DNA of 33,067 nt from Planctomycetota bacterium (GCA_003695705.1 RFHU01000054.1:1-33067), one strand, 5' to 3'. Shown: positions 15,013-23,830, counted from the stretch's first letter. Program-made: numbers and translations. Notes: generated by a model not told the origin, from the sequence alone.

Positions 15013-17753
15013 CGGCCCCCGTGCTGCGCTCCGGGCAAGACGATGGGCCGGCCCGGCTCGGCGCCCTCGGGGTGACAGTCGGCGCAGCCGCGGGGGGTGG
15101 AGAACTCGTGGGGCAGCGACGGTGCCACCGGCGGCGGGTACCCCTCCCCGTCGGGGTCGTGGTGGGGGACGAAGCTCGTGTCGACCTTCCCGTCGCGCCC
15201 CACGTAGGTGAAGTGGACTTCGCAGCCCGGAATGTGCGGATTGAGTCGCCCGCTCCGGTCGAGGCGCACGTCGGGCGGTCCCCAGATCAGCGCACGACCG
15301 CCCAGGGGACGCGGGTCGGCGGCTCCCGGGGTGAAGACGGCCCGCTGGCGCAGGGACCGCGTGTCGTAGTCCAATGCGCTGAGGAGCCAGTCCTGCGCGA
15401 ATTCTTCGGAGAAGTAGGTGGTGTGGCACGGGAGGCAGCGGGGAGCCTGTTGGTTGTGGCAGGCAGAACAGGCGAGCCGGTCGTGGCGTGCGTCCCGCGC
15501 CGCGGAGCAACCTCCCGAGGGCGCCGCCGGGGGGGTGGTGGCCTTGGGCGCCTTTGCCGCGGCGTCGCGCAGAAGCGGCGCCACGTGCTCGCGGCCGTCG
15601 AGGAAGGAGCGGACCACCACCCGCTCCCCCTCGCGTCGCCAGTTCGAGCGCGGGTTTCCGCGCGAGGTGAGGAGATGGCGCACGCCCTCGCGCTCGTAGA
15701 CCCCGCGCGGAGAGGTCCCCGCCGCCGGGGTGCCGTGGCCCACGGGCAGTTCCCAAGGCGCTGCTTCGCGGGTTCCGTGGCAATCCTCGCAGCGAACTTC
15801 GAGCTGGTGCGGAATCGCACCGTAGATGTTTCCGTCGCCGTGGACGTCGATGGAGGTGTGGCAGTCCACGCAGCCCACGCCCGCCTGCTGGTGGACGTCG
15901 CTGTGCAAAGTGAGTACGCCGCGCGTGTGGCAGTGGTTGCACTGCTCCTCGGGGATCGCCAGCACCAGGCGGTGCCGGAGGGGATGCCCGGGGCGGTCGT
16001 CGGGGACCGTGGGGTCGTCGTCGAAGGTTTGCCCGTCGGGTGCGTTCAGGACGTGGCAGGCCGAGCACCCCGAAGAGCGCCGTTCGCCGGTGGCCGCCTT
16101 CCCCTCGCCCCACAGATGGCAGCGCGCGCAGTCTTTGCGGTAGGTGTCGGCGTAGGCCGCCTGTACGGGATTCCCGGTGAGGGCCTCCGCCTCCTCGAAG
16201 GTGGGGTAGCCCTGGCCGCGATCGAGCCGGAGCAAGAAGCCCTGTTTCTCGGCACGAGCGATGAACTCGCGGTAGGCGGGGCTGCCGACGCAGGGAACGG
16301 CGCCGTCGGGGTCGTCGACGGCGAAGTCGGTGAAGCGGGGGCGGTCCTTCACCAGGCCGGCCGAGGCGGAGACGAGGAAGGCTTTGCCGGTCTCCTGGGC
16401 CATGAGCGCCCGCTGGATGCGGTACGCGTGGTTCCTTCCGCTGGCCCCGCTGGGGTCGGTCTGGCGTGAGACCACGCTCATGAGGGAGCCGCCGGTGGGC
16501 TCGGGCAGGGGCCGCCCGTGGAGGGTGGTCAGGGCCCCGCGGTCGGAGTGGCACTTGCCGCAGCCCAGGCCGATGCTCGTCGCCCACAGGCTGCCGGGGT
16601 TCGCCACGAGGCCCTCGTGCGCGCGTTCCTTGCTCGCCTCGCCGGCCCGTCCCTCGTGGCAAAGCACGCACTCCCGCTCGGCGTCGCCCCCCGAGAAGGC
16701 TGCGAGGGCCTCGGCCATGGCGCCGCTGGCGATGGCGCTGATGCCCTCGTGGCAGGCGAGGCAACCCTGCCGGCCGCCGGGCGCGCGGGAGAAGTATTCC
16801 GAGCGGGCAGGCTCCCAGCGCTCCTCGGACGCGCGGACCTCGCGGCGCGGTGCGGCGCGCGCCGCAGCCCGCCGCGCCGCGAAGAAGCGGTCCCAGGCGG
16901 CGCGGCGGGCCGCGTCGCCTTCGCGCACCAGGCGCTCGACGTGGGCCGCGAGGGCCCACAGGTCCTCTGCCGGGAGGTCGGAGGCGCCGGCCATCTTCGT
17001 TCCGGGACGGCCCAAGTAAATGGAACGCGCGATGTCTTCTTGGCGTGCTCCCCCGCGCAGCACCGCGGGGCCCCGTCGCAGGTCGGTGGGCGGACAGGGG
17101 CGTCCCTCGGCGTCGGCGAGGTCCTTCGCCGCAGGCCCGCGTCCGTCGCCGTCCGCTCCGTGGCAGAACGCGCAGCGCGCGGCGAAGACCTCCGCCCCCC
17201 GGGACGGATCGATGCGCTGGGGACGGGCCGGCAGCGGCGTCGGGCGGGCGAGGGCGGCGTCTTCCCCGCGCAGGGCGAGGACGAAGGCCACCAGGCTCCA
17301 GCGTTCGAAGGGCGAGAGGTGGGCGAAGGCCGGCATGCCCTGCGCGGGGGCGCCGGCGCTGAGGACGCGGTAGAGCTCGGAGGGCGCGATGGGGCCCTCG
17401 CGGTCGCGAGTCCGTAGCGCGCCGCCGGCGAGGTCTCGGGGGGGACGCACGAGCGACGAAGCGAGCGGCCCGTCGCCGCGCCCTCCGTTGCCGTGGCAGG
17501 CGGCGCAGCGGAGCAGGAAGGTGGCCTGCCCCGGGCCGACCCAGGCCGCCAGCGCCTGCGACGACGGGATCGCGCCCACTTCGATTGCCCAGGGAGTGGG
17601 GCGGGGCTCGTTGGTGGTCAGCCAGGCCAGCTCGGGCGCGGGTCGCGGTGGCGACTCCTGCGCGCAGAGGGGGGCGAGGACTGCGGTCGTCCCGAGCGCG
17701 ACCGACGCGCACAGAACGGTCCGCAGCGAACCCAGGCAACGGGTCACGTGCAT
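15009..17753 (-). CDS. Thirteen-haem periplasmic cytochrome c
   Basis: About 914 aa with a signal peptide (LRTVLCASVALGTTAVLAPL, then LCAQE). Thirteen CxxCH haem sites occur in order: CAACH, CAFCH, CLACH, CVLCH, CGKCH, CARCH, CSACH, CNHCH, CVDCH, CEDCH, CSACH, CLPCH, CADCH. The first two sit in class I-like monohaem domains with downstream Met candidates (AQGMPAF; GTKMAG); the other eleven form a multihaem part that is not a recognised enzyme (no CxxCK site). It should carry electrons in the periplasm between the NrfD/ferredoxin complex upstream and NapA or another acceptor. ATG 17753 is very close to its GGAGG; the GTG at 17747 has a better 7-base spacing and may be the real start. The stop codon lies in an IS repeat. 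Confidence 0.88.
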   Translation of the reverse strand: MHVTRCLGSLRTVLCASVALGTTAVLAPLCAQESPPRPAPELAWLTTNEPRPTPWAIEVGAIPSSQALAAWVGPGQATFLLRCAACHGNGGRGDGPLASSLVRPPRDLAGGALRTRDREGPIAPSELYRVLSAGAPAQGMPAFAHLSPFERWSLVAFVLALRGEDAALARPTPLPARPQRIDPSRGAEVFAARCAFCHGADGDGRGPAAKDLADAEGRPCPPTDLRRGPAVLRGGARQEDIARSIYLGRPGTKMAGASDLPAEDLWALAAHVERLVREGDAARRAAWDRFFAARRAAARAAPRREVRASEERWEPARSEYFSRAPGGRQGCLACHEGISAIASGAMAEALAAFSGGDAERECVLCHEGRAGEASKERAHEGLVANPGSLWATSIGLGCGKCHSDRGALTTLHGRPLPEPTGGSLMSVVSRQTDPSGASGRNHAYRIQRALMAQETGKAFLVSASAGLVKDRPRFTDFAVDDPDGAVPCVGSPAYREFIARAEKQGFLLRLDRGQGYPTFEEAEALTGNPVQAAYADTYRKDCARCHLWGEGKAATGERRSSGCSACHVLNAPDGQTFDDDPTVPDDRPGHPLRHRLVLAIPEEQCNHCHTRGVLTLHSDVHQQAGVGCVDCHTSIDVHGDGNIYGAIPHQLEVRCEDCHGTREAAPWELPVGHGTPAAGTSPRGVYEREGVRHLLTSRGNPRSNWRREGERVVVRSFLDGREHVAPLLRDAAAKAPKATTPPAAPSGGCSAARDARHDRLACSACHNQQAPRCLPCHTTYFSEEFAQDWLLSALDYDTRSLRQRAVFTPGAADPRPLGGRALIWGPPDVRLDRSGRLNPHIPGCEVHFTYVGRDGKVDTSFVPHHDPDGEGYPPPVAPSLPHEFSTPRGCADCHPEGAEPGRPIVLPGAQHGGR

Positions 17754-17778
17754 GCCTCCGGGCTTCGAGACGGCGCCG

Positions 17779-17806
17779 GCGCGCGCGGAGCCGAAGCCGC
17801 GCGCGC
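17779..17806 (-). terminator. Strong hairpin between nrfD-like and 13-haem genes
   Basis: A perfect 10-bp GC stem, GCGCGCGCGG (17779-17788) with CCGCGCGCGC (17797-17806), loop of 8 bases. It sits in the 161-bp gap between the nrfD-like stop and the 13-haem start. It could partly terminate the upstream transcript or act as a processing site, so lowering expression of the last gene. No U-tract follows. Confidence 0.45.
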
Positions 17807-17914
17807 CTGCCGAAGGTAGCGTACTCCGTCGGCGCAGGCCCCCCTTGCCGCGATCGCAGGGGCGAGTGCGCTGAGGTCCGCACTCCTCGGCGCGGGCCGC
17901 TCTGCGCGCCCGGC

Positions 17915-19189
17915 TCAGGCGCCCTCCGCTCCTCCGACGCGCTCGTCTCCCTGCAAGACCGGGACGGCCACCTTGAGCGCCACGGTGAAGACCATCAGGC
18001 CCAGGGCCCAGATGCCCGCCGAGATCTGCCACTCCACCAGGCTGGGGACGTACTCCACGACTTCGTGCAGGGTCGAGGGAATGAAGCCGGGAATGATGAG
18101 CCCCATGCCCTTCTCGATCCAAATGCCCACGAAGGAGAGGGCGCAGGCTGCGAGGAGGGGCCGGGGCCGCTCCGCCACACCGGGGAGGAGGAAGAGGAGC
18201 GCGCTGGCGACGCTGAACAGTAGCGAGGTCCAGGTCCAGGGAACCAGCGCGTGGTGGCCTTCGATTCCGAAGAACAGGTAGCGCGCCGAAGCGGTGTGGC
18301 TGCCGCCGGCGTAGAAATCGGTGAACGACTCCGAGACGAGCATCAGCAGGTTGATGAGCACGGTCACCCGGCAAATGTTCGTGAGCACCGAGATTGCTCC
18401 GGGGCGAACCGTGAGGCTGCCCCAGCGACGAAGGACCGCCAAGGAGACGATGAGGAAGGCCGGACCGGAGACGAAGGCCGAGGCGAGGAAGCGGGGCGCG
18501 AGGAGGGCGGTGTTCCAGAACGGCCGTCCGCCCAGCCCGCAGTAGAGGAAGGCGGTCACCGTGTGGATGGAGATGGCCCAGAAGATCGACACGAACACGA
18601 AGGGCAGGTACCAACGCTTCTCCGGCGTGCGTCCGAGGAAGCGCATGTAGAGCTGGTAGCCGCAGATGTGCAGGTTGAGGAGCAGGTAGCCGCCGAGGAC
18701 GATGACGTCCCAGGTGAGCATCGAGATCGGCCAGTTGAACCGGCCCACACCGGGAACGATGTGCCAGAAGCGGTCCGGGCGACCGAGGTCGACGGTCACG
18801 AACGCGAGGCACATGACGATGGCGGCGATGGCGAGGAGTTCGCCCACGATGGCGACGGAGTGCACGTCTCGGTCGTCGTAGAGGTAGGCGGGGATGACCA
18901 TCATCACGCCGCCCGCCGCGAGCCCGACCAGGAACGTGAAATTGGCGATGTAGAGCCCCCAGGAGACGTGATCGCTCATGTTCGTGACGATCATTCCGTC
19001 GCGAACCTGAACCGCCCAGGCGTGGGCGCCGACGAGGGCGACGGCGGTGAGGATCGTCATCCACGCGTAGAAGGCCGGGCTGCCTTCCGTCGCCAACCAG
19101 AGGGAGCGGAGCAAGAAGCGCGGGTAGTTGGTCGCGTGCGAGGGAGGCTCGCCGGAGGCGGGGAGTGCGTCGGCCGCGGAGGTGGTCAT
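17915..19189 (-). CDS. NrfD/PsrC-family quinol-interacting membrane subunit
   Basis: A 424-aa inner-membrane protein with about nine or ten helices. Family features include the N-terminal amphipathic start and first helix (FYAWMTILTAVALVGAHAWA), SWGLYIANFTFLVGLAAGG, the acidic VTVDLGRPDRFWH segment, and WPISMLTWDVIVLGGYLLLN. NrfD-type proteins (NrfD, PsrC, DsrP, HmcC, ActC) bind quinol within the membrane and exchange electrons with a partner ferredoxin subunit, here encoded directly upstream with a 2-bp gap. The long form with extra C-terminal helices is closest to DsrP/HmcC/ActC-type subunits. In this locus it most likely oxidises quinol to feed the cytochromes. Whether it also pumps protons, as proposed for some relatives, cannot be seen. 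Confidence 0.9.
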   Translation of the reverse strand: MTTSAADALPASGEPPSHATNYPRFLLRSLWLATEGSPAFYAWMTILTAVALVGAHAWAVQVRDGMIVTNMSDHVSWGLYIANFTFLVGLAAGGVMMVIPAYLYDDRDVHSVAIVGELLAIAAIVMCLAFVTVDLGRPDRFWHIVPGVGRFNWPISMLTWDVIVLGGYLLLNLHICGYQLYMRFLGRTPEKRWYLPFVFVSIFWAISIHTVTAFLYCGLGGRPFWNTALLAPRFLASAFVSGPAFLIVSLAVLRRWGSLTVRPGAISVLTNICRVTVLINLLMLVSESFTDFYAGGSHTASARYLFFGIEGHHALVPWTWTSLLFSVASALLFLLPGVAERPRPLLAACALSFVGIWIEKGMGLIIPGFIPSTLHEVVEYVPSLVEWQISAGIWALGLMVFTVALKVAVPVLQGDERVGGAEGA

Positions 19190-19191
19190 GG

Positions 19192-20109
19192 CTACTCGTC
19201 GAAGAAGTAGAAGAACTTGGGGCGCGTTCCCAGGTCTTCCTTGAGGACGTAGACCCGCTTGTTCTCGAGTACCCAGCGGATCTCGGAGGAAGGGTCCTGG
19301 AGGTTGCCGAAGACGCGGGCCCCGGTGGGACACGCTTCGAGGCATGCGGGCAGCCGGCCCACGCGGGTGCGGTGGAGGCAGAAGGTGCACTTCTCCATCA
19401 CGCCCTTGGGGCGAATTCGGTTGGAGAGGTAGCCCTGGTCGGGGTTGATCTCCTCGCTGGGGATCTCGGGCGCTTTCCAGTTGAAGCGCCGGGCGTGGTA
19501 GGGGCAGGCTGCTTCGCAATAGCGGCAGCCGATGCACCACCCGTAGTCCACCACGACGATTCCGTCGGGCTCCTTCCAGGTCGCCTCCACCGGGCACACC
19601 GCGACGCAGGGGGGATTCTCGCACTGGTGGCACTGCACCGGCATGTAGAACTTGTCCGGCTGCGGCACCGGGTGGTCGTAGTGGGCGTTGCCGCGCTCGA
19701 GGTCGAGCGATCCCTTCTCCATTTCCAGCACGCGGATGTAGCTGTTGCCGCTGGACCGGTCGTGGTTGTTCTCGCGGTGGCAGGCCTCCGCGCACTTGCG
19801 GCAGCCGATGCAAATGCTGAGGTTCAATGCGTAGGCGAAGGTGACCCCCTCCGTCGGAGCGGGGTCGTTGATTCGGACCTCCACGCCGTAGCGCTCGCGG
19901 GTTTCCTCCTCGAGGCGCCGGAAGAGTCGCTCCTTGTCCTCGGGAGAGAGTTCCTTGTAGTGCCTCTGGAGGAAGTCCTCGGCCGAGACCTCCTCGCTCC
20001 AGGCCGCGAGGGGGGCTAGGGCCTTGGCGAAGGCCGCCGCGCCGAGCGTCGCGCCCACGCCCTTGAGTACGGTCCGCCGATTCGCCAGCGGCAAGCGCCT
20101 ACTCGTCAC
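19192..20109 (-). CDS. Tat-exported four-cluster ferredoxin subunit (DsrO/HmcB/NrfC type)
   Basis: A 305-aa iron-sulfur protein. The N-terminus has a twin-arginine export signal (ANRRTVLKGVGATLGAAAF). Four cysteine groups for [4Fe-4S] clusters follow: CIGCRKCAEAC, CHQCENPPCVAVCP, CIGCRYCEAACPY and CTFCLHRTR plus CLEACPTG. The pattern and length match DsrO/HmcB/NrfC/PsrB subunits, which sit on the periplasmic face of an NrfD-type protein and pass electrons from quinol to a cytochrome. The gene begins at a GTG that overlaps the end of the tetrahaem cytochrome gene by 11 bases and ends 2 bp before the nrfD-like ATG, so the three are tightly coupled. The Tat signal means folded export with clusters inserted. 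Confidence 0.92.
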   Translation of the reverse strand: MTSRRLPLANRRTVLKGVGATLGAAAFAKALAPLAAWSEEVSAEDFLQRHYKELSPEDKERLFRRLEEETRERYGVEVRINDPAPTEGVTFAYALNLSICIGCRKCAEACHRENNHDRSSGNSYIRVLEMEKGSLDLERGNAHYDHPVPQPDKFYMPVQCHQCENPPCVAVCPVEATWKEPDGIVVVDYGWCIGCRYCEAACPYHARRFNWKAPEIPSEEINPDQGYLSNRIRPKGVMEKCTFCLHRTRVGRLPACLEACPTGARVFGNLQDPSSEIRWVLENKRVYVLKEDLGTRPKFFYFFDE

Positions 20110-20731
20110 CGTGCGCTCCTTCGGAGGGTCGGCCGTCGCGGGGCGGGAAGACCGGGAGGACCCGCGGGTAGGCGGGCGCGTGCGGGTCGTGGCAGTCGGT
20201 GCAGCCGTTGCGGACGCGGTCGCCGCGCGAGAGGTCCCAGAAGCCGGTCATGCCGCCGTGCGATCCGTGCCGGTAGTCGCGAGTTTGCGGTCCGTGGCAC
20301 TGGCCGCAGACCTGCATGACCTCTTGGAAGGGCACCGAGATCCCGTCGGGGCGGCGTAGGGAGTCGTAGTCGCCCGGGTCGTGGCACGCCAGGCAGCCCA
20401 CGTCTCCGTGGCGCACGACGAGTCCGCGGTGCATGCGGTCGAGGTCTTCCGAGCGCCTCGTTTCCGGGCGTGGCGGGCGCGTGGCGTGGCACGACGAACA
20501 CGCCACGCGGACCGGCTCGCCGCGCGCGTTCCGCCGTCCCGTGGCGACCGTGGGAGGGCCGGCGGGGCGGTGAATGCGTACTCGTCCGGTTGCCTTTCGG
20601 CCAGGCGCTGGGTTCCGCGCGGGCCGCCTCGGTTCTTGCGACCAGCCCAGGGTGCCTCCCACGCCGAGGGCGAAGAGGGCGGGGACGGCGAGGGCGACTC
20701 GGCGGCGCCAAAGGCTCGCGGCGGTCTTCAC
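20099..20731 (-). CDS. Tetrahaem periplasmic cytochrome c
   Basis: A 210-aa protein starting at a GTG with GGAGGTG 8 bases upstream. The N-terminus (WRRRVALAVPALFALGVGG) is a signal peptide or anchor. Four haem sites are present: CSSCH, CLACH, CGQCH and CTDCH, with nearby His residues (HRGLVVRH, RHGSHGGM) that could be distal ligands. The pattern resembles the small tetrahaem subunits next to NrfD/ferredoxin pairs rather than NapC/NrfH quinol dehydrogenases, because there is no NapC-type fold or membrane helix beside the first haem. It is the first gene of the leftward operon and should link the ferredoxin subunit to other cytochromes. Confidence 0.88.
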   Translation of the reverse strand: MKTAASLWRRRVALAVPALFALGVGGTLGWSQEPRRPARNPAPGRKATGRVRIHRPAGPPTVATGRRNARGEPVRVACSSCHATRPPRPETRRSEDLDRMHRGLVVRHGDVGCLACHDPGDYDSLRRPDGISVPFQEVMQVCGQCHGPQTRDYRHGSHGGMTGFWDLSRGDRVRNGCTDCHDPHAPAYPRVLPVFPPRDGRPSEGAHGDE

Positions 20732-20961
20732 GGACGGTCACCTCCGCGCGGCCCTTCGCAAACCGTGGGCCCGAGCCAAAGGCGCCGCGGACCGCCTCAA
20801 CGCGGCGGATGCGGCGAGGAGGCGTCACGTTCGTCGGACCTCGGGGTCCAGTGAGGAGCCGCCGCGTATCGTCTCCGCGACCCGGACGAGCCCCCATGCG
20901 CTGGCCGTTTGCCGAACGCCGCCCCGCGGTCGCCTCCGCGGCCGTTCCACGAGCGTGACAA

Positions 20962-21001
20962 GATCGCATCCCTTCGCTGTCCAAGGGGCAGCGTAGCGAT
21001 C
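20962..21001. promoter_or_regulatory. Compound inverted repeat in the nap control region
   Basis: Outer arms GATCGC (20962-20967) and GCGATC (20996-21001) enclose inner arms CGCTG (20975-20979) and CAGCG (20989-20993). A competing pairing, CCCTT (20970-20974) with AAGGG (20983-20987), excludes the inner stem. This could be a leader RNA able to switch or an operator for a dimeric regulator. It lies about 160 bp before napD. Confidence 0.4.
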
Positions 21002-21047
21002 GCGGTCGCCGGCACGTCTCCTGCTATTCCGCGCAGCCGACCGAGCG

Positions 21048-21082
21048 GTCGCGGAGCTCCTTGCCCCTGGAGCCTGCGCGAC
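21048..21082 (+). promoter_or_regulatory. Leader hairpin upstream of napD
   Basis: GTCGCG (21048-21053) pairs with CGCGAC (21077-21082), and inside it CTCC (21057-21060) pairs with GGAG (21069-21072), leaving the loop TTGCCCCT. It ends about 76 bp before the napD start, probably in the 5' leader. Function unknown; seen only as base pairing. Confidence 0.3.
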
Positions 21083-21158
21083 GTGCGGACAGCGGGGCGG
21101 GCCGCGGAGGCCTTTGCTCCCCACGACGAAGCGGCGAAAGAGCAACGGAGGCAGCCTC

Positions 21159-21407
21159 GTGCCCGTCAGCTCCCTACTCCTGCACCTCCCTCGCGAAGAG
21201 GAGCGCGCGCGCGCGCTCTTGGAGGAACTCGCGGCCCGCCCCGAATTCTGGGTGGGCCCGAGCGAGGGCCGACGCGCCGCCCTCGTCCTCGACACCCCAT
21301 CCGAGGAGGCCAACCGCCGCGCCTGGCGGTGGCTCCGCGATCACCCGGCGGCCGTCCACGTGGACGTCCTGGCCATTCACTTCGAAGACGCCGAGGCCGA
21401 ACGATGA
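21159..21407 (+). CDS. napD: NapD-like chaperone of the nitrate reductase
   Basis: An 82-aa cytoplasmic protein starting at GTG 21159 with GGAGG 7 bases upstream. The opening PVSSLLLHLP matches the NapD signature (VSSLVVH), and the rest fits its ferredoxin-like alpha/beta fold: a helix (REEERARALLEELA), strands ending in AALVLDTP, a second helix and a last strand (AVHVDVLAIHFED). NapD binds the twin-arginine signal of NapA and holds back export until the molybdenum cofactor is inserted. Its stop overlaps the napA start as ATGA, which suits one-to-one coupling with its client. An in-frame ATG at 21114 would add a charged extension not found in the family. Confidence 0.82.
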   Translation: MPVSSLLLHLPREEERARALLEELAARPEFWVGPSEGRRAALVLDTPSEEANRRAWRWLRDHPAAVHVDVLAIHFEDAEAER

Positions 21408-23827
21408 GCGACATGGACCGGAGGACCTTCCTGCGCAACGCCGCCATGGCGACTGCGGCCGCCGCCGTCGGCTCGACCTGGCCCGTCCGCGGCCAGGACC
21501 TCGAGTCCCGCGGCAAGCGCCTCCCGGGTGCCGAGGGCGTCGCCCCCTTGCCGGGCGTCGAGTGGCACAAGGCGCCGTGCCGCTTCTGCGGCACGGGCTG
21601 CCACGTGCAGGTCGGCGTCAAGGAGGGCAGGGTGGCGGCCATCGCCGGCGATCCCCAGGCTGCTGTCAACAAGGGCCTGCTGTGCGTGAAGGGCTACCAC
21701 GTGGGCGGAATCCTCTACGGAGAGGATCGCCTTCGCGAGCCGCTCCTGCGCAAGAACGGCAAGCTGGTGCCCATCGGGTGGGACGAGGCGATCGACATCA
21801 TCGCCCGACGCATCCTGCGCGCCCCCGAGAAGTTCGGCTTCTACGGCTCGGGGCAATGGACGATTCCCGAGGGCTTCGCCGCGCAGACCTTCATGAAGGC
21901 CGGCCTCTCGAACAACAACATCGAGCCCAACGCGCGCCTTTGCATGGCCTCGGCCGTCACGGGCTTCTTGAGCACCTACGGCGTCGACGAGCCCGCGAGC
22001 TGCTACGACGACCTGGACGTGTGCGACGTCGTCATCATGTGGGGGAACAACCCCGCGGAGATGCACCCGGTCCTCTTCAGCCGCATCGTCGATCGCCGCT
22101 CGCGCGGCGAGACGGTGCAGATCGTCGACCTGACCACCCGCACCACGCGGACCTCTCAGCAGGCGGACCGGGTCCTGTTCTTCGAGCCCGGCAGCGACTT
22201 GGCCGTCGCCAACGGCATCGCCCACATCCTCATCCGCGACGGCACCTGGGATCGCGAGTTCGTCGAGCGCTACTGCAACTTCCGCGGAGACTCGGACCCT
22301 CGGACGCTGTGGGGCAAGCCCATCACCTTCGACGAATACAAGGCCTTCGTGAGCGAATACACCCCCGAGAAGGTCGCCAAGATCTCGGGACTCTCGGTGG
22401 AGGACGTGGAGTTCCTCGGCAAGCTCTTCGGCGACCGCGAACGGAAGATCGTCAGCCTCTGGTGCATGGGCATGAACCAGCACACCCAAGGGACGGCCAT
22501 CAACAACCTGGTGCACGCCGTTCACCTGTTGAGCGGCCACTGGGGCAAGCCCGGAGACGGACCCCAGAGCCTCACCGGGCAACCCGCGGCTTGCGGCACC
22601 GCCCGCGAAGTGGGCACGCTCTGTCACGCGCTCCCCGGCGGCCGGGTGGTCATGAACGCCAAGCACCGCGAGCAGTGCGAGAAGCTCTGGAACGTCCCCC
22701 CGGGCCGGATCAAGGGAAAGCCCGGCCTGCACACCCTCGCCCTCTGGCGTGAGTTCTGTACTCCCGGCGGCGCCGTGGACACCATCTGGGTGCAGGTCAC
22801 CAATCCCGGCCAAAGCCTGCCGAACGCCCACGAGCTGTTCCTCAAGAAGAAGGATCTGCCCGAGAAGTTCCTCATCGTCAACGAGGTCTATCCGACGAAG
22901 ACCACCGAGCTGGCCGACCTGGTGCTCCCCGCCTCCCTGTGGGTGGAGAAGAACGGCGTCTACGGCAATTCGGAGCGGCGCACCCAGCAGTGGTTCAAGA
23001 TGGTCGAGCCGCCGGGGCAAGCCCGCGACGATTGCTGGACGACCATCGCGGTCGCCCATCGGCTCTACGAGCTCGGCTTCCCGGGCATGAAGGACAAGGA
23101 CGGAAAGTTCCTCTTCCGCGTCGAAGACGACGCAGGGAAGGAAGTCCCCGTGTGGAAGTGGGAGCACTACTACGACGTCAACGTGGACGAAGTCCTCTAC
23201 GAGCGCTACCGGCCGTTCACCCACATGAAGCACAAGAACGTGGCCCCCTACCGGGAACTGGTCAAGGCGCGCGGGCTCCGCTGGCCGGTGGTGGAGCAGC
23301 GCGACGGGAGCTGGCGCGAGACGCGCTGGCGCTTCGTCGAGGGCGATGACCCCTTCGTGGAGAAGGGCAAGGGGATCCAGTTCTACCACTCGCGCACCAA
23401 GGACGACCGGGCCTTGATCTGGTTCCGACCCTACGTACCGCCGCCCGAGGTCCCGGGCGACGGCTACGACATGTGGCTCTGCACGGGTCGCGTCCTCGAG
23501 CACTGGCACACGGGGACGATGACCGGGCGGGTTCCCCAGCTGCAGCGGGCCATGCCGCGCGCCTACGCCGAACTGCATCCCGAGGACGCCCGCGCCTTGG
23601 GGGTGAGCAACGGCGACGTGATCACCATCAGCACCCGGCGGGGCGAGATTCGCCTGCCGGTGTGGATCAACGGCCGGGGGAGGCCGCGCAAGGGCTCCAT
23701 CTTCGTTCCCTTTTTCGATGCGGAGACGCCCATCAACGAACTCACCAACGACGCCCACGACCCCTTCTCCAAGCAGCCCGACTACAAGAAGTGCGCCGTG
23801 CGCGTCGGGAAGCGAAGCCCCGAGTAG
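21404..23827 (+). CDS. napA: Periplasmic nitrate reductase catalytic subunit
   Basis: An 807-aa molybdopterin oxidoreductase. It has a Tat signal (DRRTFLRNAAMATAAAAVG), the [4Fe-4S] ligands CRFCGTGC (C59, C62, C66) and C94 in NKGLLCVKG, and the NapA-type stretch ARLCMASAVTGF with C180 as the probable molybdenum ligand, then CYDDLD and WGNNPAEMHPVLF. Late features are LPASLWVEKNGVYGNSERR, LEHWHTGTMTGRVP and the bis-MGD-binding C-terminal domain. These match NapA rather than formate dehydrogenase or NasA, and length is near the usual 800-830. It reduces nitrate to nitrite in the periplasm with electrons from NapB-type haems. A different oxyanion cannot be ruled out for a divergent member. The neighbours support nitrate respiration or electron disposal. 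Confidence 0.93.
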   Translation: MSDMDRRTFLRNAAMATAAAAVGSTWPVRGQDLESRGKRLPGAEGVAPLPGVEWHKAPCRFCGTGCHVQVGVKEGRVAAIAGDPQAAVNKGLLCVKGYHVGGILYGEDRLREPLLRKNGKLVPIGWDEAIDIIARRILRAPEKFGFYGSGQWTIPEGFAAQTFMKAGLSNNNIEPNARLCMASAVTGFLSTYGVDEPASCYDDLDVCDVVIMWGNNPAEMHPVLFSRIVDRRSRGETVQIVDLTTRTTRTSQQADRVLFFEPGSDLAVANGIAHILIRDGTWDREFVERYCNFRGDSDPRTLWGKPITFDEYKAFVSEYTPEKVAKISGLSVEDVEFLGKLFGDRERKIVSLWCMGMNQHTQGTAINNLVHAVHLLSGHWGKPGDGPQSLTGQPAACGTAREVGTLCHALPGGRVVMNAKHREQCEKLWNVPPGRIKGKPGLHTLALWREFCTPGGAVDTIWVQVTNPGQSLPNAHELFLKKKDLPEKFLIVNEVYPTKTTELADLVLPASLWVEKNGVYGNSERRTQQWFKMVEPPGQARDDCWTTIAVAHRLYELGFPGMKDKDGKFLFRVEDDAGKEVPVWKWEHYYDVNVDEVLYERYRPFTHMKHKNVAPYRELVKARGLRWPVVEQRDGSWRETRWRFVEGDDPFVEKGKGIQFYHSRTKDDRALIWFRPYVPPPEVPGDGYDMWLCTGRVLEHWHTGTMTGRVPQLQRAMPRAYAELHPEDARALGVSNGDVITISTRRGEIRLPVWINGRGRPRKGSIFVPFFDAETPINELTNDAHDPFSKQPDYKKCAVRVGKRSPE

Positions 23828-23830
23828 GCC

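Larger units (their letters stand above)
20732..21158. promoter_or_regulatory. Divergent control region of the nap-type locus
   Basis: A 427-bp region between the tetrahaem gene (leftward) and napD (rightward). It must hold promoters for both operons. No FNR, NarL or sigma-54 site was recognised. It does contain two compound inverted repeats, at 20962-21001 and 21048-21082, listed separately. No further gene is supported here; rightward open frames through it are low-complexity. Confidence 0.6.

Noticed and set aside
14401-15020. Target-site duplication around IS copy 1
   Set aside because: The flanks GGGA and CGGC show no matching direct repeat; the element family usually makes none.
15009-19064. 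A continuous leftward frame that would join an out-of-frame NrfD region to the 13-haem cytochrome
   Set aside because: The NrfD protein is read in another frame; the cytochrome has its own signal peptide and start near 17753, so the upstream part is a chance extension.
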